A stretch of DNA of 13,675 bases from SFWF01 sp045539095 (lineage in GTDB: Bacteria > Bacillota > Clostridia > Oscillospirales > Acutalibacteraceae): positions 1 to 13,675 of the forward strand of contig JAZQER010000053.1 of NCBI GenBank assembly GCA_045539095.1, read 5' to 3'. How positions within the stretch are numbered: position 1 is the first letter of the stretch; each line of letters opens with the position of its first letter. The notes beneath the pieces are model-generated. The model was not told the origin of the DNA. It saw only the letters and a program-made list of their open reading frames with translations, and ran no database searches. This document shows, one piece after another, positions 1-6,397 of this stretch. Both the position numbers and the translations under genes were made by a program.

Positions 1-8
1 TCTCCTTT
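1..8 (-). promoter_or_regulatory. Possible ribosome binding site of a gene beyond the left edge
   Basis: Read on the minus strand the first eight bases give AAAGGAGA, the same Shine-Dalgarno form used by the AI-2E and TspO genes in this window. If real, it belongs to a minus-strand gene whose start codon lies a few bases outside the left edge. No coding sequence of that gene is visible and I see no convincing promoter for it between here and the terminator at 148-176, so this is a positional inference. Confidence 0.4.
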
Positions 9-76
9 CGTAGTTCTCTAAGACTTGAACAACCTTATTGTACTACTTGGGGGAATTTTTTTGTATAACTTTCGAC

Positions 77-178
77 GCGCACCCGCATAGCGGGTGGTTG
101 TTTGTTTCGGACGTTCCGTCCTCAACTGGCTAAAGCCATAAAGACGAAAAACCACGGTAATGCATACCGTGGTTTTAC
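77..178. repeat. Cluster of four hairpins, REP-like or structured intergenic element
   Basis: Four small inverted repeats follow each other: 80-86/90-96 (CACCCGC, loop ATA), 109-113/117-121 (GGACG, loop TTC), 127-130/135-138 (TGGC, loop TAAA) and 148-159/165-176 (12 bp, loop ATGCA). The first and last sit at the ends and both are bordered by GTGGTT-type sequence, giving a rough dyad to the whole block. This density of palindromes in about 100 bases suggests a dispersed repetitive palindromic element or a structured RNA end. There is only one copy here, so repetition in the genome cannot be shown from the window. Confidence 0.45.
148..176 (-). terminator. Intrinsic terminator downstream of the AI-2E permease gene
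   Basis: A perfect 12-bp stem (148-159 with 165-176, loop 160-164) is followed, on the minus strand, by a run of five U residues that begins within the stem's A/U flank. It lies about 76 bases past the stop codon at 253 and so would end the three-gene minus-strand transcript. The stem also has T residues on the plus side, so it could act in both directions. Confidence 0.7.
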
Positions 179-252
179 ATATAAAATCATATGAATTTAA
201 ATATGGGAGCATCGCTTGTGTGCGGCTTTATGCTTTTGTGAGCTACTGTATA

Positions 253-1386
253 TTATGATTCTTCGGTAAGCTTCTCGGCTGCAGCCTCGCGTTTTTCAAC
301 ATCTTCTTTTACAAGTCTGTAGATAGCGGCGGTAAGCGGAACACCAAGTAGCATACCGAAAACTCCCATAATACCGCCGAAAACTGTTATTGCCGCAAGC
401 ACCCAAATTCCGGGTAGTCCCACAGAAGATCCAACCACTCTGGGATAGATAAGATTTCCCTCAAGCTGCTGAAGAATAAGTAGGAATATAAGGAATATGA
501 GAGCCTTAGTAGGTGAAACGGTTAGTATCATTAAGGCTCCGATACCCGCGCCTATATATGCACCGGCTATGGGAACAAGTGCGGTAAAGGCAACAAGCGG
601 ACCTATCATAGTAGCGTAGGGTAGGCGGAATAGCAGCATACCAACGGTACATAAAACGCCGAGTATTACGGCTTCGATGCACTGACCGACGATGAATTTA
701 CGGAAAGACTGGTTTACAACGCTGACCGCGTAACTGATTTTTTCGCGCCAAAAAAGCGGCACATAGTTTTTCATAAGACGTCTTATCTGTACTGTAAGCT
801 TATCCTTACTAATAAGCAGATATAGCGCAAACATAATGCTGAATATGCCATTCAAAACGGCTGAGAATACAGAGGATACGGTGCTTATGACAATGTCCAT
901 CACGCTCCCAATACCGCTGGTAAATACATCAAAGAACTGATTTATCACAGCCGACCAGTTTATGGATTTGAGAGAGCCTAACATCTCCTCCGAGAGAAGA
1001 CCGCTGTTTGAAAGATTATTTATAAGGGTTCCGATAAGCGCGGGTAGTTCCTTTATAAGAAGTGAAATTGCCGATACGAGCTGAGGTACCACAAGACCTA
1101 CAACAAGTGCTATAATTGCAAGCAATGTAATTATTGAAAAGGTAATGCAAATAGGGCGGCGTGTGCGCACTACGGCAGGAGATTTTGATTTTGGAAAGAA
1201 ATGTCTTTCGTAAAAGGCGAGCATTATATTAATAATGTATGCGATAATAGCACCTGCAATAAGAGGCACAGTAGCGGCTAAAAGTGCCCCCAAAAAGCTT
1301 GATACTCCTGACCAATAATAGATGCACAGATAAAGCAGAAATATGCTTATACCTATTTTAAAAAAGGTTTTCCATTCAATTTTCAT
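253..1386 (-). CDS. AI-2E family (PerM/YtvI-like) membrane permease
   Basis: This 377-residue polytopic membrane protein belongs to the AI-2E/UPF0118 transporter family (PF01594). Members include TqsA and YtvI-like proteins, and their substrates are mostly unproven. Visible hallmarks are an N-terminal pair of membrane helices (about 10-55), a more polar central part (about 110-190) and the conserved C-terminal half: the PIAGAYIGAG segment, then QQLEGNLIYPRVVG followed by VGLPGIWVL and FGGIMGVFGMLLGVPLTA. The start was placed at ATG 1386 because AAAGGAGA (1392-1399) sits five bases upstream. The open frame continues to 1479, but that extension would run through a terminator hairpin and into the previous gene. 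It is the third gene of a minus-strand unit, with no promoter of its own visible. The family is secure. Transport of autoinducer-2 should not be assumed from the name. Confidence 0.9.
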   Translation of the reverse strand: MKIEWKTFFKIGISIFLLYLCIYYWSGVSSFLGALLAATVPLIAGAIIAYIINIMLAFYERHFFPKSKSPAVVRTRRPICITFSIITLLAIIALVVGLVVPQLVSAISLLIKELPALIGTLINNLSNSGLLSEEMLGSLKSINWSAVINQFFDVFTSGIGSVMDIVISTVSSVFSAVLNGIFSIMFALYLLISKDKLTVQIRRLMKNYVPLFWREKISYAVSVVNQSFRKFIVGQCIEAVILGVLCTVGMLLFRLPYATMIGPLVAFTALVPIAGAYIGAGIGALMILTVSPTKALIFLIFLLILQQLEGNLIYPRVVGSSVGLPGIWVLAAITVFGGIMGVFGMLLGVPLTAAIYRLVKEDVEKREAAAEKLTEES

Positions 1387-1408
1387 AAATTTCTCCTTTG
1401 TGGGGAAT

Positions 1409-1434
1409 AAAAAGCCATCTGCTGATGGCTTTTT
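1409..1434 (-). terminator. Intergenic terminator or attenuator before the AI-2E gene
   Basis: An 11-bp perfect stem (AAAAAGCCATC, 1409-1419, with 1424-1434) closes a four-base TGCT loop, and the T-run is part of the stem. It lies between the stop codon of the CBS protein gene (1436-1438) and the ribosome binding site of the AI-2E gene (1392-1399). Because no promoter is visible between the hairpin and that gene, it may act as a partial terminator that lowers expression of the downstream gene. Confidence 0.7.
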
Positions 1435-1435
1435 A

Positions 1436-2722
1436 TTAATCATCATCTTCATTTTCGTCGTCATCGATCTCGTGCACAACCGCAGAAAGCTTGGTGATAC
1501 GTCGCTCCTCTATAGATTTGATAGTGACGGTTATGTTTTTAAAATCAAAGGAAGCATCCTCTTCGGGGAAGCCTTCAAGCATCTCGATTGCCCATCCTCC
1601 GACGGTGGTATACTCACTTTCGAAATCGCCAGCATCAACATCGATAGCGTCAAAGAAATCAAAGATATTCATATCGCCCTCAACGGTGTATACGTCGTCT
1701 TCTATCTCTAAAATATCGTGCTCGGCTTCCTCGTCCTCGTCCCAAATATCGCCCACTAGCTCCTCTAGAATATCCTCCATCGAAACGATTCCTGCCGTTC
1801 CGCCAAACTCGTCAAGAACGACCATAATATGTGTTCGTTCCTCTCTGAGTATATCAAGCGCGTCGGGCAGCTTAACCGTCATGTGGATGAAATAAGGCTC
1901 AACCAACATACTGCGAAGGTCGATATCTGTCTTCGCGGTGTCAATCATTTTTTTGTAGAGCTTCTGAACTACAAGTATACCGATTATATTATCAATGCTG
2001 TTTTCATATACCGGAATTCTCGAAAAATTATTTTCGGCAGCAGCCACAAGCACGGCATCTATACCGTCCTCAATATCAACTGCTATCATATCAACCCTCG
2101 GCACCATTATTTCCTTGACAGAGGTTTCATTAAAGTCAATAGCCGACTGTAAAAGTTCACTTCTGTCTTCACCCATACCACCCTCTTCTTCGCTTGTTTC
2201 GATTATGGAAGCAAGCTCATCGGTAGTGACAGCAGGCGTCTCCGCCTTTTTGAATGGTAGGGTAAACAGTTTGATAATCTGATTTGCAATCCACGCAACA
2301 GGGGAGAAGATTATTACGATCGCGTAAAGAGGTATCGAGAAAAGATAGGCAATTCCTTCGCCTCTGGAAGAAGCTATAGATTTAGGACCAAGCTCACCGA
2401 AGATAAGGAGTACTACGGTCACAACAAGGGTGGTGATCGTAGCGGCAACATTCTCAGACACGACCCCTGTAAATAGTTTTATCACAAGTGAGGTCGCAAT
2501 AACTGTAAGAATATTGTTTGCAATATTATTTGCAACAAGAATTGTGGTTATTGCAAAGTTGTAGTTATCCTTAATTTTATAAGCCAGACGGTGAAAGAGT
2601 CGTCCGTTTTCAGCCTTTTTTTCAAGTCGTGACTCATTAGCCATATTGTAGGCTATCTCGGAAGCTGAAAAGAAAGCAGCAAAAAGCAGACAAACTAACA
2701 GCATAATTATCTGTACGGTCAT
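1436..2722 (-). CDS. CNNM/CorC-type CBS-domain membrane protein (hemolysin family), second paralogue
   Basis: The 428-residue protein has the standard architecture of the CNNM/CorC (old 'hemolysin C') family, linked to Mg2+ and other divalent cation export. An N-terminal DUF21/CNNM membrane domain (about 1-155) carries SASEIA (20-24), the ANNIANN motif (64-70) and the FGELGPK motif (108-114). A CBS pair spans about 200-325 and contains the classic VVLDEFGGTAG segment (301-311) and MEDILEELVGDIWDED. A CorC/HlyC domain (about 335-420) and a very acidic tail (DDDENEDDD) follow. The ATG overlaps the TGA of the upstream paralogue by one base (TGATG), with AGGAGG ten bases upstream (2733-2738), indicating translational coupling. 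Ion specificity cannot be read from the sequence. Family assignment is firm. Confidence 0.93.
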   Translation of the reverse strand: MTVQIIMLLVCLLFAAFFSASEIAYNMANESRLEKKAENGRLFHRLAYKIKDNYNFAITTILVANNIANNILTVIATSLVIKLFTGVVSENVAATITTLVVTVVLLIFGELGPKSIASSRGEGIAYLFSIPLYAIVIIFSPVAWIANQIIKLFTLPFKKAETPAVTTDELASIIETSEEEGGMGEDRSELLQSAIDFNETSVKEIMVPRVDMIAVDIEDGIDAVLVAAAENNFSRIPVYENSIDNIIGILVVQKLYKKMIDTAKTDIDLRSMLVEPYFIHMTVKLPDALDILREERTHIMVVLDEFGGTAGIVSMEDILEELVGDIWDEDEEAEHDILEIEDDVYTVEGDMNIFDFFDAIDVDAGDFESEYTTVGGWAIEMLEGFPEEDASFDFKNITVTIKSIEERRITKLSAVVHEIDDDENEDDD

Positions 2723-4095
2723 CAGTCGTCATCCTCCTCGTTATCAACCTCGGAGAACTCAGGCTCGTTCACGGTAAATATCAGTGAAATAAGCCGCCCT
2801 CTAAAAACCTTATCGACCTTAATATCAAGTCTTCGGTAAGAAAACTCTGCACCCTCGGTGGGAACGCGGCGTAACATTCTGCCTACCCACTTTCGGAGGG
2901 TGTAATGTCCACATTCGTCACGGTCATAATCGTCATAATCCATCATTTCAAAAGCGGAAACGACCGACAGATCCGCACTGACCTCAAAGGTGCTATCGTC
3001 TATCTTTCTAAATTTTTCCTCAATCTTGTCATTCTCGTCCCATATCTCGCCGACAAGCTCTTCAAGCATATCTTCGAGGGTAACCACACCTAAAATGCGG
3101 TTTGAACGGGAACGGACCACGGCAAGCGGTTTTTTCATCTTCTTCATAGAAGAAAGGAGCGCTTCAATCTTGGTTTCGGGAGAGACAAAATATGGCTCGT
3201 TCATAAGCTCCCATATATCAGGCTCTCGCCCCGAAACATATTCCTCCAAATATTCGCGGATTCTCAGTATACCGACAATGTTGTCAATATCGCCTTTGCA
3301 GACGGGAAGTCTCGAATATGCGGAATCTTTTATAGTTTCAAGTATCTCTTCGCGGTACATCTCAACATTAAGATAAACCATATCGCGACGATCGGTAAGA
3401 ATATCGCTTACTGTAACGTCACCAAACTCAAAAGCAGAATATAAAAGTCTGCTTTCGTCCGAATCGAGCGAACCTTCCTCTTCCATATCCTCGATTATAT
3501 CCATAACGTCATCCTCTGTGACAGATGGCTCTTCCTTTTTGGCAAAGAGTCTGGTCAGCAGTCTGGAAATCCCCGTAAATGCTGCTGACAGGGGAGTGAG
3601 CAAGAAAGATATAACGCTGAGTGACGGTGCGACACCGAGGGTGTATTTCTCACCGAACTGCTTAGCCATAGCTTTTGGAAGTATTTCTCCGAACAGAATG
3701 ACTATAACGGTAATAACGACCGTCATAAGAGCCTCGCTGATTCCAAGGTCTATAGCAAGTACGGTAGAGAAAGAAGCCATAGCGATATTTACTATGTTGT
3801 TTCCTACGAGAATAGTTGTGAATGTCTTTTCAAAGTTGTTAATGAGGCGGTTTGCGATCTTGGCATTCTTTTCGCCGTTATCCGCCATAGCCTTAATTCT
3901 TACACGGCTGATAGCCGTGATGGCGGTTTCCGAAGATGAAAAATAGGCACTGAAAAGCAGTAATACCAAAATAAACAGTATCAGCCCCGAATGGTCTAAA
4001 ACAAGTTCAAAAAAGTTTGTGTTCTGTATGTTTAAAAGATTACAGAACCATAATCGGCCTTCAGATGTCATACTACCGGCACACCCGTCGTCCAT
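2722..4095 (-). CDS. CNNM/CorC-type CBS-domain membrane protein (hemolysin family), first paralogue
   Basis: A 457-residue protein of the CNNM/CorC family, first in a minus-strand unit. After a short hydrophilic leader come the membrane domain (about 34-190, with FSSSETA at 52-58, GNNIVNI at 98-104 and GEILPKA at 136-142), a CBS pair (about 225-350) and a CorC/HlyC domain (about 365-445), ending in an acidic EEDDD tail. The membrane motifs are closer to the family consensus than those of its neighbour. The second CBS motif, however, is diverged: where the neighbour has DEFGGTAG this protein has SRSNRILG, before the conserved TLEDMLEELVGEIWDE. The start at 4095 is supported by AAGGAG (4107-4112) eleven bases upstream; Met at 4071 has no comparable site. 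The likely role is divalent cation homeostasis by regulated export, inferred from the family. Confidence 0.93.
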   Translation of the reverse strand: MDDGCAGSMTSEGRLWFCNLLNIQNTNFFELVLDHSGLILFILVLLLFSAYFSSSETAITAISRVRIKAMADNGEKNAKIANRLINNFEKTFTTILVGNNIVNIAMASFSTVLAIDLGISEALMTVVITVIVILFGEILPKAMAKQFGEKYTLGVAPSLSVISFLLTPLSAAFTGISRLLTRLFAKKEEPSVTEDDVMDIIEDMEEEGSLDSDESRLLYSAFEFGDVTVSDILTDRRDMVYLNVEMYREEILETIKDSAYSRLPVCKGDIDNIVGILRIREYLEEYVSGREPDIWELMNEPYFVSPETKIEALLSSMKKMKKPLAVVRSRSNRILGVVTLEDMLEELVGEIWDENDKIEEKFRKIDDSTFEVSADLSVVSAFEMMDYDDYDRDECGHYTLRKWVGRMLRRVPTEGAEFSYRRLDIKVDKVFRGRLISLIFTVNEPEFSEVDNEEDDD

Positions 4096-4131
4096 GAAAA
4101 AACCAACTCCTTGATAATTGAAATTCTTATA

Positions 4132-4156
4132 TAGACATAACTACCTATTATGTCCA
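4132..4156 (-). promoter_or_regulatory. Leader hairpin at the 5' end of the CBS-protein transcript
   Basis: The bases TAGACATAA (4132-4140) and TTATGTCCA (4148-4156) form a nine-pair stem with a seven-base loop; one pair is a G-U wobble in the minus-strand RNA. The promoter just upstream predicts transcription to start near 4161, so the hairpin would lie within the first few nucleotides of the mRNA. It could stabilise the transcript or be an operator dyad. It is not a recognisable Mg2+ riboswitch. Confidence 0.4.
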
Positions 4157-4167
4157 TATTCAGCGTA

Positions 4168-4196
4168 ATTATAGCAGAATCGGTGTCTTTAGTCAA
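4168..4196 (-). promoter_or_regulatory. Sigma-A promoter for the CBS-protein/AI-2E unit
   Basis: On the minus strand TTGACT (4196-4191) is followed after exactly 17 bases by TATAAT (4173-4168). This is a near-perfect vegetative promoter about 70 bases upstream of the start codon at 4095, with a predicted start near 4161. It accounts for transcription of the two CBS proteins and possibly the permease. Confidence 0.85.
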
Positions 4197-4272
4197 GGGG
4201 AATAGCTAATTTTGCCAAATGCCTTTGGATAGATTTGGTTTACATAAACTCTGAAAAAGTATGTGTATTATG

Positions 4273-4301
4273 TTGACAAGAAGTTACAAGATTGTTATAA
4301 T
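4273..4301 (+). promoter_or_regulatory. Consensus sigma-A promoter for the glucosaminidase/cohesin operon
   Basis: TTGACA (4273-4278), a 17-base spacer and TATAAT (4296-4301) match the full vegetative consensus. Transcription would start near 4308, giving a leader of about 30 bases before the ATG at 4339. The match suggests strong, largely constitutive expression. Confidence 0.9.
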
Positions 4302-4338
4302 TAAAATGCAATGTTTTTTATGAAAGGTGGTCGGCATA

Positions 4339-6384
4339 ATGAACTGCAAAAAGATGCTTTCTTTGGTAATGTGCTTTGTTATGTTGACTCTCTGTCTATA
4401 TACAGGCTCTTCCGCCTTTGCAGAAGAAAAGACCTATTCAGGAACGGTGGATATAGAATCAGGTTCTTTACGGATAAGAAAAGAGCCAAACCAAAAATCA
4501 AGCGAGCTGGGACGTCTGTACCGAAATGATAAGGTTGTTATCCACGGAGATAAAGTTCCGGGTATAAACGGCGATGAATTGGAATGGTATAAGATAGAAT
4601 ATTCGGCTGCAAGCGGAGGCTTCGCTTATGTTGCTGCCAAGTACATAACAAAAGTTACTGAAATAATCCCTCCTGCAGAGTATGTTCCTGACGCCACCTT
4701 TGAGGAAAATCTCGAAAAGCAGGGCTTCCCCGAAAGCTATAAGGTGCTTCTCCGTCAGCTTCACGCCTCTCATCCAAAGTGGATATTTTTAGCGGACCAT
4801 ATAAATCTAACTTGGAGTGAAGTCCTCGCCGCCGAGAGCGCGGTCGGAAAGAGCCTTGTATCAAACAACAGACCTAATTCCTACAAGTCTATGGAGTACG
4901 GAGCGTATAACTGGGATAAAAACACGTATGTCGGTTTTGACGGAGAGAGCTGGGTCACCGCTCACAGAGATATAGTGGCTTATTACTTGGAGCCCAGAAA
5001 TTTCCTTAACGAGCAGGGAATTTATCAGTTTTTGGACCAGTCCTATAACGAAGCCCTTCAGAACAAAGACGGAGTTAATAAGATAATAGAAAACTCGTTT
5101 ATGTCGGGAGACTTCCCTGAAGACACATATGCTACATATGCTGATCTGCTTATGGATGCTGGTAAAAAATCCAAGGTAAGCCCCTATGTTCTTGCTGCTA
5201 TGATAATTCAGGAGCAGGGCAGAGGCGGCACCAGCGGACTTATTTCAGGTGCCTATAACGAAGAGCTTAAAGGTTATTATAATCACTTCAATATCGGCGC
5301 CTATTCGACCACCAGTCTTACAGCCGTACAAAGAGGCTTGATGTACGCAAGAGGCGATTACGCGTCGGCTGCAAACAAAACCAAATATCAGCTTCCTTGG
5401 ACAAGCCGTGCTAAGTCTATTATAGGCGGATCAATATGGTTTGGAAGCGGATATATCGAGGTTGGTCAGGACACCCTCTATTACAAAAAATGGGATATGA
5501 TTGGTCCAAACTACTATAATCACCAGTATATGACCAATGTCCAGGCGGCATACACTGAGTCATTGCTTATGAAAGAGGCTTATGCAGATATTGCCGATAC
5601 TACAGAACTGACCTTCAGCATACCGGTATTCAAGAGTATGCCCACCGAGAATAAGACAGTGCTTCCCACTTCAAACGGGGCAAACAATTATTATCTTACC
5701 AATATTTCGGTAGAGGGACAGTCTATAACACCCTCATTCGGAATGTATACCAACAGCTACGAAATGGTCGTAGATTATAATATTGCTAAGATAAAAGTAT
5801 CCGCAACCCCCGTATCTGGCGCTACAGTCAGCGGAACGGGTGAACACGAGCTTAAAGTCGGTGAGAACACCATAACTCTGACAGTTAAAGCTGCCTCGGG
5901 CAAGACCGCCGATTATACAATATCGGTAGTACGGCTTGAGGGCGATGGAGAGGTCGTCATTCCCGACCCCGAGGTAACTACAAAATATACTGTCGGTACC
6001 TATATAACGGGAATTTCGCCCGAAACTACAGTAGAAGCCTTTAAAAAGGCTTTCACGGTCAAAAACGGCACCTTAAAGATTTTTAATTCTGCCGGTAAAG
6101 AAAAGTCAAGCGGAAATATAGCGACAGGCGATAAGATAACTGTTTACAAGTCCGATAATACAGAGTTCTTGGTTAAAACAGTTGTAATTTACGGAGATGT
6201 AAGCGGAGACGGAAGCATTAACATTATTGACCTTGCGCTTATACAAAAGCATATTTTAAAAATATCTACAACGAGCGGAATAAACGCTGTAGGAGCAGAT
6301 GCAAATAAAGATAATTCTATTAATATCATAGACCTTGCACTTGTGCAAAAGCACATTTTAAAGATTGCTTCAATAAATCAATAG
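4339..6384 (+). CDS. Secreted dockerin-bearing N-acetylglucosaminidase (LytD-like wall hydrolase)
   Basis: A 681-residue exported peptidoglycan hydrolase, expected to cleave N-acetylglucosaminyl bonds in the wall. The order is: signal peptide (1-28, cleavage after SAFA), bacterial SH3 domain (about 33-104), catalytic glucosaminidase domain (about 110-420), cadherin-like beta-sandwich (about 448-533, PF12733 type), a small spacer module (about 553-617) and a C-terminal type I dockerin (619-681). The catalytic domain carries IIQEQGRGGTSGLISG, in which E292 is the likely acid residue, as in LytD-type enzymes. The dockerin has two complete calcium loops (D620-D631 and D654-D665). The ATG at 4339 was chosen because AGGTGG (4325-4330) is eight bases upstream and a signal peptide follows directly; an in-frame GTG at 4327 overlaps that site. 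It is the first gene of an operon with the cohesin-like gene 13 bases downstream. Domain calls are confident; the in vivo substrate is inferred. Confidence 0.92.
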   Translation: MNCKKMLSLVMCFVMLTLCLYTGSSAFAEEKTYSGTVDIESGSLRIRKEPNQKSSELGRLYRNDKVVIHGDKVPGINGDELEWYKIEYSAASGGFAYVAAKYITKVTEIIPPAEYVPDATFEENLEKQGFPESYKVLLRQLHASHPKWIFLADHINLTWSEVLAAESAVGKSLVSNNRPNSYKSMEYGAYNWDKNTYVGFDGESWVTAHRDIVAYYLEPRNFLNEQGIYQFLDQSYNEALQNKDGVNKIIENSFMSGDFPEDTYATYADLLMDAGKKSKVSPYVLAAMIIQEQGRGGTSGLISGAYNEELKGYYNHFNIGAYSTTSLTAVQRGLMYARGDYASAANKTKYQLPWTSRAKSIIGGSIWFGSGYIEVGQDTLYYKKWDMIGPNYYNHQYMTNVQAAYTESLLMKEAYADIADTTELTFSIPVFKSMPTENKTVLPTSNGANNYYLTNISVEGQSITPSFGMYTNSYEMVVDYNIAKIKVSATPVSGATVSGTGEHELKVGENTITLTVKAASGKTADYTISVVRLEGDGEVVIPDPEVTTKYTVGTYITGISPETTVEAFKKAFTVKNGTLKIFNSAGKEKSSGNIATGDKITVYKSDNTEFLVKTVVIYGDVSGDGSINIIDLALIQKHILKISTTSGINAVGADANKDNSINIIDLALVQKHILKIASINQ

Positions 6385-6397
6385 GGGGATTAATTAA

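Noticed and set aside
18..212. Minus-strand open frame of 64 codons
   Set aside because: It runs straight through the hairpin cluster and the terminator, has no ribosome binding site and its composition looks like translated repeat sequence.
1387..1479. N-terminal extension of the AI-2E permease to 1479
   Set aside because: It would translate the terminator hairpin and overlap the preceding gene; the ATG at 1386 has a perfect ribosome binding site.
4327..4338. GTG start four codons upstream for the glucosaminidase
   Set aside because: The GTG lies within the AGGTGG ribosome binding site; ATG at 4339 is correctly spaced and begins a typical signal peptide.
4096..4338. Mg2+ riboswitch (M-box or ykoK type) before the CBS protein genes
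   Set aside because: The transcribed leader is only about 65 bases and holds one small hairpin, far too short for such a riboswitch.
4311..4529. Plus-strand open frame overlapping the start of the glucosaminidase gene
   Set aside because: It is out of frame with the signal peptide and SH3 domain and lacks its own ribosome binding site, so it is a shadow.
6187..6381. Direct repeat in DNA suggesting recent duplication
   Set aside because: The similarity is at protein level (dockerin halves) with many synonymous differences, so it is an old domain repeat and not a DNA repeat.
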